DNA from: Diaminobutyricimonas sp. LJ205
GTDB lineage: Bacteria > Actinomycetota > Actinomycetes > Actinomycetales > Microbacteriaceae
Assembly: GCF_009755725.1 (NCBI RefSeq)
Contig: NZ_CP046619.1
Span: 2,418,001-2,482,000, forward strand
Reading direction: 5' to 3'
Length of the DNA stretch: 64,000 bases
The notes under the pieces were generated by a model. The model had not been told where the DNA came from, did no database searches, and saw only the letters and a list, made by a program, of their open reading frames with translations. The translations under genes were made by a program, and so were the position numbers. Position 1 is the first letter of the stretch. Every line of letters begins with the position of its first letter. Of this stretch, positions 32,301 to 40,735 are shown one piece after another.

Positions 32301-33032
32301 ATGTCCACCTTGAATCACGGACGCACGTTGGTTGGAAACAAGTGGATGCTCGTTGGCGGCATCGTCTATCTGCTCGAATGGGTGGCGATCATCGGGAGCG
32401 GGTTGCTTGGCGTGGCGGACACCCACGCTGCCAGCGGCCAGACGGATTCCATGGTCGAGGCATACGCCGGGCGCGTCGACGTCGTCGCGTGGATGGCGGG
32501 ATGGTTCGCCGTCGTGCTGCTCGGTCGGATCCTCGTCTTCGTTGCGCTACGGCACGCTCTGGTCTCCTCCGGGCACGGGCACCCACTGCTCGATTTCGCA
32601 GTGCTGGCCGCCACCGTGAGCGTGGCGATGGAGATCGCGGCGTACGCGATGTCGACCGCAGCGGCGACTTTCGCGGAGAACGATGTCACTGGAACCCTCT
32701 TCCTCGATCAGGCCGGGGTCTGGCTCAACTGGATGATCGCCGGAGGCCTTGGCGTGGCAATCCTGTGCTCGTCGTACGTGATGCTGCGTTCAGGGCTGTT
32801 CCCGAAGGCACTCGGCATCATCGGCATAGTGAGCGCAGTGCCGCTCATCGTCGCTCAGTTCCTCATCGCGCCCGCATTCAGCGAAATCGTCAACCTGCTG
32901 ACCTTCTTCGTCTTCCTGTTCTGGATCTGGATGATCTGGGCAGGCGTCTACCTGTGGAGGAAGACGCCGAAACGCGCGGCGGTGACCCCGCTGGCCGACC
33001 CTGAGGATGCTCGCGTCAGCCCGCAGGACTGA
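32301..33032 (+). CDS. Polytopic membrane protein, DUF4386-like
   Basis: 243 residues with an AGGAG site 13 nt upstream. Six hydrophobic helices: 17-38 (LVGGIVYLLEWVAIIGSGLL), 60-82, 92-118, 135-158, 166-190 and 195-217. The weak resemblance to DUF4386 rests on helix order and the LFPKALGIIGIVSAVPLIVA segment near 167. No charged pore or catalytic motif is visible. A long inverted repeat follows its stop and separates it from the ABC transporter. Confidence 0.6.
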   Translation: MSTLNHGRTLVGNKWMLVGGIVYLLEWVAIIGSGLLGVADTHAASGQTDSMVEAYAGRVDVVAWMAGWFAVVLLGRILVFVALRHALVSSGHGHPLLDFAVLAATVSVAMEIAAYAMSTAAATFAENDVTGTLFLDQAGVWLNWMIAGGLGVAILCSSYVMLRSGLFPKALGIIGIVSAVPLIVAQFLIAPAFSEIVNLLTFFVFLFWIWMIWAGVYLWRKTPKRAAVTPLADPEDARVSPQD

Positions 33033-33043
33033 TCTGTTTACCG

Positions 33044-33105
33044 ATCCGTTGGTCGAGCTTGCCGAGACCCGCCGTTCGCGGCCTCGGCAAGCTCGACCAA
33101 CGGAT
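33044..33105. repeat. 23-bp inverted copies of the GGTCGAGCTTGCCGAG repeat; likely bidirectional terminator
   Basis: Arms at 33044-33066 and 33083-33105 are perfectly complementary over 23 bp, with a 16-nt loop. It sits between convergent genes and overlaps the stop of the ABC gene by one base. It belongs to the same dispersed family as 5875-5921. Confidence 0.8.
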
Positions 33106-34859
33106 TAGGCGTGGCCCGCGTCCTCGTGGTGCCACGAAGTCCAGAGGGCCGCGTACTCGCCGCCGGCCGCGACCAGCGACTCGTGCGGACCCAGCTCCAC
33201 GATCCGCCCGGCCTGCACAACCGCAACGCGGTCGGCGTCGTGCGCGGTGTGCAACCGGTGCGCGATCGCGACGACCGTCCGGCCGGCCAGCACCCTCTCG
33301 AGCGAGGACTCCAGATCGCGCGCCGCGCCCGGGTCCAGTAGCGAGGTCGCCTCGTCCAGCACCAGCGTCTGTGGATCAAGCAGCACCAGCCGGGCCAGCG
33401 CGATCTGCTGCGCCTGCGCCGGCGTTAGCACCACCCCGCCGGAACCCACCTGAGTCTCCAACCCGTCCGGCATGTGCCGCACCCAGATCAGCGCGTCAAC
33501 TACGGCGAGCGCCGACTCGAGCTCCGCGACATCCGCCCCCGGCTTGGCCAGCCGGAGGTTGTCGGCGATCGTCCCCACGAAGACATGGTGCTCCTGGGTG
33601 ACCAGCGCGACGTGCCCGCGCAGCGTCTCCAGCGGCAGGTCGGTGACCGGCACCCCACCGACCCTCATCGACCCGCTGGTCGGCGCGTTGATCCCGGCCA
33701 TCAGCCGGCCCAGCGTCGACTTGCCCGAGCCCGACGGCCCGACGATCGCCAACCGCTCCCCCATCGACAGGTCCAGGTCGATGCCGTGCAGCACCTCGCG
33801 TCCGTCGCCATAGTGGAACTTCACCGCACGGGCCACCAGCTTCTCGTCGGCGGGCATCGCGTCCGGCACCGGCTCCCGGTCGGGCGGGACGTCGGCGACG
33901 CCGATGATCCGCGACAGCGCGGTCGCGCCAATCTGCAGCTCGTCCATCCAGCCGAGCAGCTCGTTCACCGGGCCGATCAGCTGCGTTCCGTACAGCGCCA
34001 CCGCGGTGACTTCGCCGACGGTCGCCGCGCCGGTGGAAACCAGATAGGCGCCCCAACCGATCACCACCACGATCGGCACCAGGAACGACAGCTCGGTGGT
34101 GGGCAGCCAGACCGTGCGCAGGTTCAGCGTGTACCGCTCGGACTCGCGCCGCTCCAGCACCGCGGCGTCGATCTTCGCCTGCTGCGCCGGCGCCAGGCTG
34201 AGTGCCTCGATGGTGCGCGCGCCCTCGACGGTCTCGGAGATCACTCCGCTCAGCAGCGCATGCGACGCGAGTTGCCGCTGGTAACCGCGACCGGAGCGGC
34301 GCAGGTACCAGCGGGTCACCAGCGCGATCGAGGGCACCCCGACCAGCAGCCCGAGCGCCACCAGCGGGTTGGTCAGGAACGCGGCGACCAGGGTCAGCAG
34401 CGTGGTTGCCGCGGCGACGAGGACGCGCGGGATGCCGAAGCGCACCGTCTGCGAGAGGCTCGAGATGTCGTTGGTGGTGCGTGCCAGCAAGTCGCCGGTG
34501 CCGGCACGTTCGACCACCGACAGCGGCAGTCTGCCGACGGTGGCCATGAACTGCTCGCGCAGCTTCGCGAACACGGTTTCGCCGAGCACCATCGCCTGCT
34601 TCTGCGCGAACCGGCTGACGAAGCCTTGCACCGAGTACGCGGCCACCAGGATCAGCGCGGCGATGGTGATGCCGAGCTGGGTGGCGGTGCCCGTGGTCAT
34701 CGCGTCGATCATCCGGCCGATCAGCCACGGCCCGGCCAGCCCGCCGAGTGCGGCGATGCTGTGCAGCACCAGCACGCTGGCGAGCGCGCCGCGGTGCTCG
34801 CGGATCAGCGCCCGCGCGGTGGCGCGCACGGTCTTCGCGTCAGCGATCGGCAGCAACAT
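33105..34859 (-). CDS. ABC exporter half-subunit with catalytic Walker motifs but altered signature
   Basis: 584 residues from the ATG at 34859, inside the 3' end of the partner gene (20-nt overlap). Six-helix membrane domain (about 20-310), then the ATPase: IVGPSGSGKSTLGRLMAG is an intact Walker A, LDEATSLLD an intact Walker B with catalytic Glu, and AIAHRL the H-loop. The signature is LTPAQAQQIALARL rather than LSGGQ. Paired with the upstream subunit it provides the only site able to hydrolyse ATP. The complex probably exports a drug or lipid; substrate unknown. Confidence 0.9.
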   Translation of the reverse strand: MLLPIADAKTVRATARALIREHRGALASVLVLHSIAALGGLAGPWLIGRMIDAMTTGTATQLGITIAALILVAAYSVQGFVSRFAQKQAMVLGETVFAKLREQFMATVGRLPLSVVERAGTGDLLARTTNDISSLSQTVRFGIPRVLVAAATTLLTLVAAFLTNPLVALGLLVGVPSIALVTRWYLRRSGRGYQRQLASHALLSGVISETVEGARTIEALSLAPAQQAKIDAAVLERRESERYTLNLRTVWLPTTELSFLVPIVVVIGWGAYLVSTGAATVGEVTAVALYGTQLIGPVNELLGWMDELQIGATALSRIIGVADVPPDREPVPDAMPADEKLVARAVKFHYGDGREVLHGIDLDLSMGERLAIVGPSGSGKSTLGRLMAGINAPTSGSMRVGGVPVTDLPLETLRGHVALVTQEHHVFVGTIADNLRLAKPGADVAELESALAVVDALIWVRHMPDGLETQVGSGGVVLTPAQAQQIALARLVLLDPQTLVLDEATSLLDPGAARDLESSLERVLAGRTVVAIAHRLHTAHDADRVAVVQAGRIVELGPHESLVAAGGEYAALWTSWHHEDAGHA

Positions 34860-36810
34860 CCGTCCTCGCCTCCTGCCGTTGCTCGTGCGTCGGCGCTGTG
34901 ATGATCGGGATGGCGCCGGTCTGCTCGGCCTCGTGCCAGAGCGTTTCGATGGCGCCGGTGCCGGCATCCTGGAGGTCTTCCCCAGCGGCCGGCTCGGCGG
35001 AGCTCATGCTGCGCGCCACCACCGACCGATACAGGTAGCCGAGCTCGTCCTGCTGCCGCATCAGCTCGCCGTGGATGCCGCTGCCAACCAGCCGGCCGTT
35101 CTGCAGCACCCGGATCACGTCCATCCGGTCCAGGATCAGCGGACTCGCCGACACCACCACGGTTGTCCGCTCGGCGCGGGCCTGGCGCAGGCTCTCAGCG
35201 ATCTGCGCTTCGGTGTGCGCGTCCACGGCGCTGGTCGGCTCGATCAGCACCAGCACCTCGGCGTCGGCGAGCAGCGCCCGCGCGAGACTGAGCCGCTGCC
35301 GCTGCCCGCCCGAGAACGAGCGGCCGCGCTCGGCGACCACCTCGTGAAGCCCGGCTGGCAACCCGGCGATGGTCTCGGTCGCGGCGGCGTGCTCGAGCGC
35401 CCGGCTGACCGCCCGCAGCTGCGCGGTTTCGGTGCTCTCGAACGCCGGGTCGCGGGCCTTCTTCACGTCGAGGCCGTCGATCAGCGAACCCTGGAACAGG
35501 TGCGGGTGCGCGTCGCTGACCACGATCCGGCGGCGCAGTTCGGCAACCGGAACGGTGCGGTGGTCGACGCCACCCCAGAGCACCGGCGCCTCCTCGTGCA
35601 CATCGTCCCGGAACCGGCCGAGCCTGGTCGCGATGGCGGCCGCGGCATCCGGGTCCACGTCGACGAGGCCGGTGAAGCGTCCCGGCTCGATGATGACGCC
35701 GGATGCCACATCCACCAGTTCCGCGCCGGCCTCAGGGGCCCGGCTCGGCCCTTCGACGTCCCGCGCTGCGGCGCGGATACGCAGCACGTCGAGGATCCGG
35801 CGGGTGGCGACCAGCCCGCGGGCGAAGATCTGGGTGGCCTCCACCCCGGTGCGCAGCGGGATCACCAGGAAAGTCGCGTATCCGTAGAAGGCGACCAGCT
35901 CGCCGACGCTGATCGCGCCGTCGAGCACCAGGCGGGCGCCGTACCAGACGATGAAGGCGAGGAACACGCCGGGCAGGAACACCTGCAGCCCGTCCAGCCA
36001 GGACTGCAGCTGGGCGAGGTGCGTGCCGGCTCGTCTCACGCCTTGCGAGCGGGCGGCGTAGCGGGCGACGAACTCGTCTTCACCGCCGATGCCGCGCAGC
36101 ACCCGGAGCCCGGCGACCGTATCGGCGCCGAGGGTGGTGAGCAGTCCGGTTTGTTCTCGCCAGGCGGCCTGCCGGGAGTGCAGAGGCCGGATCAGCAAGG
36201 TGAGCAGTGCCGCCAGCACCGGCACCCCGATGAGTACCACCAGGCCGAGTTCGACCGAGGTGGTGAGCATGATCCCGGAGACGACGAGGTAGGCGACGAT
36301 GCCGCCGATCAGCCGGGCGACGACGTCGAACATGACGCCGAGGCTGAGCGCATCCGTGGACACGGTGGCGACGATCTCGCCGGAGGCGGTGGTCGCGGTG
36401 ATCGCCGATCCGGTCTCGGCGGAGTGGTGGCCGATCAGCCGGCCGGCGCGGAGGGCACTGCGCACGAAGTTCTTCACCGCCATCCGGTGCCGCAGCATTC
36501 CGGTCAGCGCCTGCACGATCGCGACACCGAGCAGCGCGGCGCACCACCAGAGCACGTCTGGCGACGGGTTGGCCACGCCGTCGTCGATCGCCCGGCCGAG
36601 CAGGTAAGGCCAGAAGGCCTGGCAGAGCATCCAGATGACGCCGAAGAGGATGCCGCCGATGAGGAACTGCTTCTGCCGGCTGGCCTGCCAGAGCAAGAAC
36701 CGCGGAACCGACTCCAGCCGGGGCGGCGGTTCCGAGGCGAATGGCAGCGGGCTCGACGTGCTGCTGGAGGTGCTGCCCGGCGTGCGCGATGTCCCCGCGG
36801 GAGAGGTCAC
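34840..36810 (-). CDS. ABC exporter half-subunit with fully degenerate nucleotide site
   Basis: 656 residues; GTG at 36810 is my best start, as upstream residues look non-coding. Membrane helices run about 50-330. The ATPase keeps SFSGGQRQRLSLARALL as a good signature. Walker A is replaced by GLVDVDPDAAAAIATRL (no glycine-rich loop, no Lys), the Q-loop by VSDAHPHLF, Walker B by VLIEPTSAVD (Asp lost) and the H-loop histidine by VVVSAS. It therefore donates only its signature to the partner at 33105. Such asymmetric pairs (TM287/288-like) are known, though the loss here is more complete than usual. Confidence 0.88.
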   Translation of the reverse strand: MTSPAGTSRTPGSTSSSTSSPLPFASEPPPRLESVPRFLLWQASRQKQFLIGGILFGVIWMLCQAFWPYLLGRAIDDGVANPSPDVLWWCAALLGVAIVQALTGMLRHRMAVKNFVRSALRAGRLIGHHSAETGSAITATTASGEIVATVSTDALSLGVMFDVVARLIGGIVAYLVVSGIMLTTSVELGLVVLIGVPVLAALLTLLIRPLHSRQAAWREQTGLLTTLGADTVAGLRVLRGIGGEDEFVARYAARSQGVRRAGTHLAQLQSWLDGLQVFLPGVFLAFIVWYGARLVLDGAISVGELVAFYGYATFLVIPLRTGVEATQIFARGLVATRRILDVLRIRAAARDVEGPSRAPEAGAELVDVASGVIIEPGRFTGLVDVDPDAAAAIATRLGRFRDDVHEEAPVLWGGVDHRTVPVAELRRRIVVSDAHPHLFQGSLIDGLDVKKARDPAFESTETAQLRAVSRALEHAAATETIAGLPAGLHEVVAERGRSFSGGQRQRLSLARALLADAEVLVLIEPTSAVDAHTEAQIAESLRQARAERTTVVVSASPLILDRMDVIRVLQNGRLVGSGIHGELMRQQDELGYLYRSVVARSMSSAEPAAGEDLQDAGTGAIETLWHEAEQTGAIPIITAPTHEQRQEARTDVAADR

Positions 36811-36996
36811 CTGCGTGATGCTACGCCGCGGCTTCGGGCGCGGGAAGATCAGCGCTGTCGCTGCAGAGTGACATGCCTGATTGTTCCATCTGCGGGTCCG
36901 CCAGGTGAGATCCATTGCCTTCCGCGGCAAGGACTGCTTTGTTTGTCAGCAGAGGGTAGCGCTACGACGCTCCTCGTCCTACGAAAGGCGCTCGCG

Positions 36997-37509
36997 ATGG
37001 ATCAGGAACGAATCGCATCGGCGATCACCCGCGTGCGAGACGCTCTCGCGGAACATGCTGAGACGCGCTATCGAGACAGCGCGGCGACCGCCACTATCGA
37101 GGCGGGACTTCGCGTCAAAGTTACCGGCCCTGATGGTGAATTCACGGTCACGGACATGTCTGCCGGTGTCGGCGGAGAAGGATCAGCTCCGTCCCCCGGT
37201 TGGATCTTCCGGTCGGCCGTTGCATCGTGCGTTGCCACGCTGATCGCAATGCGAGCCGCCGAAGAAGGTGTCGAGCTACCCGGCCTTGAGGTCGTGGTCG
37301 ACAGCGAATCTGACGACCGCGGCCTTCTCGGCATCGGCGAAGTTGCAGCTGGCCCGCTCTCAATGCGCGTGATCGTGAGGGCGCAAACCACCTCCGATGA
37401 TGCAAAGGTGCGGGAAATCATCGAGTGGGGGACGGCGCACTGCCCCGTCTGGGACGCGGTCGAGCGTGCTGTGCCGGTGCAGCTTACGATCGAACTGGCA
37501 GGTCCGTAA
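36997..37509 (+). CDS. OsmC-family protein
   Basis: 170 residues from the ATG at 36997. The family reduces organic hydroperoxides using two cysteines: the first lies in RSAVASCVATLIAMRAAEEG (about residue 76) and the second in WGTAHCPVWDAVERA (about 150). Both are present with the expected spacing, and the N-terminal strand pair (GLRVKVTGPDGEFTV) is normal. It probably acts in the cytoplasm against peroxide stress. It is divergent from the ABC exporter and not in an obvious operon. Confidence 0.87.
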   Translation: MDQERIASAITRVRDALAEHAETRYRDSAATATIEAGLRVKVTGPDGEFTVTDMSAGVGGEGSAPSPGWIFRSAVASCVATLIAMRAAEEGVELPGLEVVVDSESDDRGLLGIGEVAAGPLSMRVIVRAQTTSDDAKVREIIEWGTAHCPVWDAVERAVPVQLTIELAGP

Positions 37510-37638
37510 TCCGCATCGACTGTCCCCGATGCAAGCAGGTCACGTTTGAGCCGACCGCCCCGCCGCAGTATTCCGCAGCGGGGCAGGTCATCTGACTCGG
37601 CTGCCCGGGAAACAGTCTCGAGTCGGCCCTGGTGCGGC

Positions 37639-37932
37639 CTATCGGCCGCTTACGTCTCGAGCGTCGTCGTGGGGCTTGTTCACCCCGGACTTGGCGATAC
37701 CGCGGCTCACGATGTAAGCAGCCGTAACAATAGAGACATACAGCCAGGCGCTGTTGGCGCCGAAGCCCTGACCGTCATCACCGTTGTCAACGACCGCGGA
37801 GGCGATCAGAATCGCCAAGGACACGACGATCCAGGCGTAGAACTCGGTCGACTTGAGGGCGGACTTTGTCTCATTCCAAGCTCGGCCGATTACCGGGTCG
37901 CGTCGTGCCGGGCCTCCTGGCGTGTTCGACAT
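37639..37932 (-). CDS. Two-helix actinobacterial membrane protein
   Basis: 97 residues from the ATG at 37932; AAAGGAG lies 5 nt upstream, so the longer open frame is rejected. A short charged head (RRDPVIGRAWNETKSALKST) precedes helix 1 (YAWIVVSLAILIASAVV), a loop with NGDDGQGFGANSAWL, helix 2 (YVSIVTAAYIVSRGIAKSG) and a basic tail. I know similar proteins as conserved hypotheticals in Streptomyces and relatives. No function is established. Confidence 0.82.
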   Translation of the reverse strand: MSNTPGGPARRDPVIGRAWNETKSALKSTEFYAWIVVSLAILIASAVVDNGDDGQGFGANSAWLYVSIVTAAYIVSRGIAKSGVNKPHDDARDVSGR

Positions 37933-38059
37933 AGTGTCTCCTTTGTTGCGATAGGTACTCATTAACTACGTGGACTCCACTATTCCCCCGAGCTCCTCAT
38001 TCGGTTAGATAGTTCCCGCATGTAGTGAACCCAGCGCTACGAGTAGGCGAACCGCGCGA

Positions 38060-38632
38060 TCAGACCGGGCGACGTCCGGCGAACCGCTTCACCAGTGAGA
38101 ACACGAGCCATCCGGCGAGCAGCCACGGTCCGACGATGATCACCGGGTCCAGCCACATGTGCGAGACATCCGCCCGCCCGCGTCCGAATCGGGAGCGGAT
38201 GGGACGCCGACGGCGTTCACTGAGCACGCCGCTTTCGGTGATGGGGTCATCCGGTCGCATGCTGCCGAGCGAACGCAGGTGGCTTTCCACCGCGTCGACG
38301 CGGTCTCCGGCGAGCAGCAGCAGCCAGTGCGCGGCGCGGCCCTCGCTGTACCGGCGATATGCGAGCCGGCGGATGACGCCCGACAACCCGCGCGGCGGAG
38401 TCGCGGTACCGAACACCGGGGTGAGGAACTTGTGCTCGATTGAACGCTCGCGCGGCCACTTCTCCTCTTGGCGGTCGGGGAACTCCCAGTGAGCGCCCGT
38501 GGCATCCGGGTCGAACCGCTCGCGCGGGAAGGCCGGACGGTTGTGGGGGTCGAGGTCCGCTCCCCAGCCGGGGATACGGGCGCGGACCTCCTCGGGCACG
38601 GTGCGTCTGGGCTCACCTGCGGTGTAAGGCAT
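38060..38632 (-). CDS. Conserved hypothetical protein with C-terminal membrane segment
   Basis: 190 residues from the ATG at 38632. It begins MPYTAGEPRRTVPEEVRARI and has PGWGADLDPHNRPAFPRERF, a proline/acid-rich region that looks unstructured. A central helix RRLAYRRYSEGRAAHWLLLL contains a conserved His-Trp, and one C-terminal transmembrane helix follows (VIIVGPWLLAGWLVFSLV). It starts 14 nt after the zinc alcohol dehydrogenase stop, so the two are co-transcribed. I have seen this pairing elsewhere in Actinobacteria, but no function is assigned. Confidence 0.75.
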   Translation of the reverse strand: MPYTAGEPRRTVPEEVRARIPGWGADLDPHNRPAFPRERFDPDATGAHWEFPDRQEEKWPRERSIEHKFLTPVFGTATPPRGLSGVIRRLAYRRYSEGRAAHWLLLLAGDRVDAVESHLRSLGSMRPDDPITESGVLSERRRRPIRSRFGRGRADVSHMWLDPVIIVGPWLLAGWLVFSLVKRFAGRRPV

Positions 38633-38646
38633 GGTCGGTGATCCTC

Positions 38647-39798
38647 TCAGGTGGCTGCGCCCGGCACGATGATCGGCTTGATGCAGTCGTCGAGCTTGGC
38701 TGAGAACATGTGGTAACCCTCTGCGATGTGCTCGAGGGGAAGCCGGTGAGTGACGATGTCGCTGGGCTTGAGATATCCGTTCTGGATGTGCTCGAACAGT
38801 CGCGGCCATTGCCGCTTCACCGGGCACTGGTTCATTCGCAGGGTGAGCCCTTTGTTCATGGCGTCCCCGAATTTGACCGCGCTGAACATGGGACCGTACG
38901 CGCCCATCACCGAAACGGTGCCACCCTTGCGTACCGAGTCGATGGCCCAGTTCAGGGCAACCGGTGAGCCGCCCTGAAGCTTGAGCTTGGCTGACGTGAC
39001 GTGTTGGGTGAAGTTGCCGTCCGCCTCGGCGCCTACTGCGTCGATAACGACATCCGCTCCCAGGTAGTCCGTGGTCTTTTTCAGATGCACGACGATGTCC
39101 TCGAATTCCGTGAAGTTGAACGCCTCCGCGTGCGCGAAGCTGCGCGCCTTCTCCAGCCGATAGTCGAGGTGATCGATCACGATGACCCGGCCGGCGCCCA
39201 TCAGCCAGGACGACTTGGCGGCGAACAGACCCACGGGTCCGGCACCGAAGACGACGACGGTGTCGCCTTCGTCGATGTCACCGAGCTGCGCCCCGAAGTA
39301 GCCAGTCGGCAGGGCATCGGTCAGCAGCAGCGCGTCCTCATCGTCCATCCAGTCCGGGATGATGCTCGGTCCAACGTCGGCGAACGGCACCCGCACGTAC
39401 TCCGCCTGGCCGCCGTCATAACCGCCGCAGGTGTGGGAATAGCCGTAGATGCCGCCGATGGCCGTGGCGTTCGCGTTCACGTTGTGGCAATTGGAGTACA
39501 ACCCGCGCACGCAGAAATAACAGGAGCCGCAGAAGATGTTGAAGGGCACCATCACCCGGTCGCCGGGTTTCAGGTGTTCCACGGATGAGCCGACCCGCTC
39601 GACCACGCCGATGAATTCGTGCCCGAACGTCATGCCGACGCGAGTGTCCGGCATCATGCCGTGGTAGAGGTGCAGGTCCGATCCGCAGATCGCCGCCATC
39701 GTGACTTTCACGATGGCATCGTTAGGGTGCTCGATCGGCGGGATGTCTTTCTCTTCGACACGGACCTTGTACGGCCCGCGGTACACCATGGCTCGCAT
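38647..39798 (-). CDS. Zinc-dependent alcohol/formaldehyde dehydrogenase
   Basis: 383 residues. Catalytic zinc ligands: Cys in AAICGSDLHLYHG and His in FGHEFIGVVERVG. The structural zinc loop FNIFCGSCYFCVRGLYSNC carries four cysteines. The Rossmann part shows VVFGAGPVGLFAAKSSWLMG and the acidic residue IDHLDYRLEKA that prefers NAD. The length and C-terminus (KLDDCIKPIIVPGAAT) match glutathione-independent formaldehyde dehydrogenase/threonine-like MDR enzymes. Substrate uncertain. Forms an operon with the gene at 38060. Confidence 0.9.
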   Translation of the reverse strand: MRAMVYRGPYKVRVEEKDIPPIEHPNDAIVKVTMAAICGSDLHLYHGMMPDTRVGMTFGHEFIGVVERVGSSVEHLKPGDRVMVPFNIFCGSCYFCVRGLYSNCHNVNANATAIGGIYGYSHTCGGYDGGQAEYVRVPFADVGPSIIPDWMDDEDALLLTDALPTGYFGAQLGDIDEGDTVVVFGAGPVGLFAAKSSWLMGAGRVIVIDHLDYRLEKARSFAHAEAFNFTEFEDIVVHLKKTTDYLGADVVIDAVGAEADGNFTQHVTSAKLKLQGGSPVALNWAIDSVRKGGTVSVMGAYGPMFSAVKFGDAMNKGLTLRMNQCPVKRQWPRLFEHIQNGYLKPSDIVTHRLPLEHIAEGYHMFSAKLDDCIKPIIVPGAAT

Positions 39799-39901
39799 CG
39801 GCGCCTCCGGAACAGATCGTGACGGCCAGTGTCACCCTCGCGTCCGGGGAGAGTCAAGGGACCCTAAACGGGCGGCAAGCTAAGGGTCTTGCGTCTCGAC
39901 G

Positions 39902-40402
39902 CTATGCGGCGACCTGAGTCAGGAAGGCTTCCCAGTCCGGCTCGGAGTGCTCAATGCCCCGCACCAGCCACGCCGATCCATACGGCGGACGCGGAGTGAT
40001 CCGCAGCGACCAACCCATCTCGGCCGGGGTGCGGTCGCCCTTGGTGTTGTTGCACCGCAGGCAGCAGGCCACCAGGTTCTCCCAGCTGTCCGCGCCGCCG
40101 CGCGAGCGTGGCTGCACGTGGTCGATGGTTGACGCGGAGCCGCTGCAGTAGGCGCAGCGGTGCCCGTCCCGGCGCAGCACCCCGCGCCGCGAGACCGGGA
40201 TGGCGCGGCCATTGGGCAATCGCACGTACCGCCGCAGCAGGATTACCGACGGACGCTCCCACCGCCCGGTGGTCGCCCATACCGGGTGCGCCCCGTCGTG
40301 GGCGAGGATTGTCGCTTTCTCATTCATCACGAGCAAGAGGGCTCGCTTGAAGGAGACCACGGCAAGGGGCTCGTAGCCCGCGTTCAGGACCAGGGTGCGC
40401 AT
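39902..40402 (-). CDS. HNH-type nuclease-fold protein
   Basis: 166 residues from the ATG at 40402 (GAGAGGAAC 3 nt upstream). The N-terminal part (TLVLNAGYEPLAVVSFKRAL) is typical of a chromosomal HNH family of Actinobacteria. The zinc/catalytic core has CAYCSGSASTIDHVQPRSRG (first CxxC and the His of the HNH) and NLVACCLRCNNTKGDRT (second CxxC and the Asn-Asn). It is a stand-alone nuclease-like protein of unknown target; no methyltransferase or mobile element is nearby, so a restriction role is unlikely. A long leader with a terminator precedes it. Confidence 0.88.
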   Translation of the reverse strand: MRTLVLNAGYEPLAVVSFKRALLLVMNEKATILAHDGAHPVWATTGRWERPSVILLRRYVRLPNGRAIPVSRRGVLRRDGHRCAYCSGSASTIDHVQPRSRGGADSWENLVACCLRCNNTKGDRTPAEMGWSLRITPRPPYGSAWLVRGIEHSEPDWEAFLTQVAA

Positions 40403-40485
40403 TGCGTTCCTCTCGAAAGCGCCTGCACGGCTTGCAGGCATTCGAACTGCTTCTCACTGGCTCGGTGGTTTCGAAAGAGCAGCGC

Positions 40486-40521
40486 AAACAAAAAGGCACC
40501 GTCGTGCGAACGACGATGCCT
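40486..40521 (-). terminator. Rho-independent terminator inside the HNH leader
   Basis: On the minus strand a 12-bp stem (AGGCATCGTCGT / ACGACGGTGCCT) with a TCGC loop is followed by TTTTTGTTT. It would end transcription coming from the copB side. Confidence 0.85.
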
Positions 40522-40654
40522 ATTTGAAAAGGTCGTGACAGTGCACGACCGGCTGGCTGCTGTGCCGTATGGAATGCAGGGCGCGCGCGTCCACGGATTG
40601 GACGCTTCCTCTGTACTCCATCAGGCTCTCCCGAGATCCCGTTGAACTGGTGAG
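40486..40654 (-). ncRNA. Candidate structured small RNA or attenuator leader
   Basis: The stretch has no good reading frame but contains GGTCGTG/CACGACC (40531-40550) and GCGTCCA/TGGACGC (about 40587-40605) stems, and ends in the terminator at 40486-40521. TACCCT (40661-40666 on the plus strand as AGGGTA) with ACGACA 17 bp further upstream could be its promoter, giving a product of about 165 nt. It does not match the SRP RNA, tmRNA or cobalamin, TPP or ydaO riboswitch consensus I know. It could also be merely the 3' end of the copB mRNA. Confidence 0.4.
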
Positions 40655-40735
40655 GTCTCTAGGGTAAGGCAGATTTCCGGGCGTGTCGTCCACGGGCGCG
40701 CCGCGTTTACAGGACGTTCACATGTCCTTCCGCAA

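Noticed and set aside
36869..36904. 11-residue frame MPDCSICGSAR
   Set aside because: Too short and without start signals; its CxxC is probably chance.
37437..37604. Small frame with CPRC after osmC
   Set aside because: Only a GTG start inside osmC without a ribosome site, and one CxxC pair; insufficient support.
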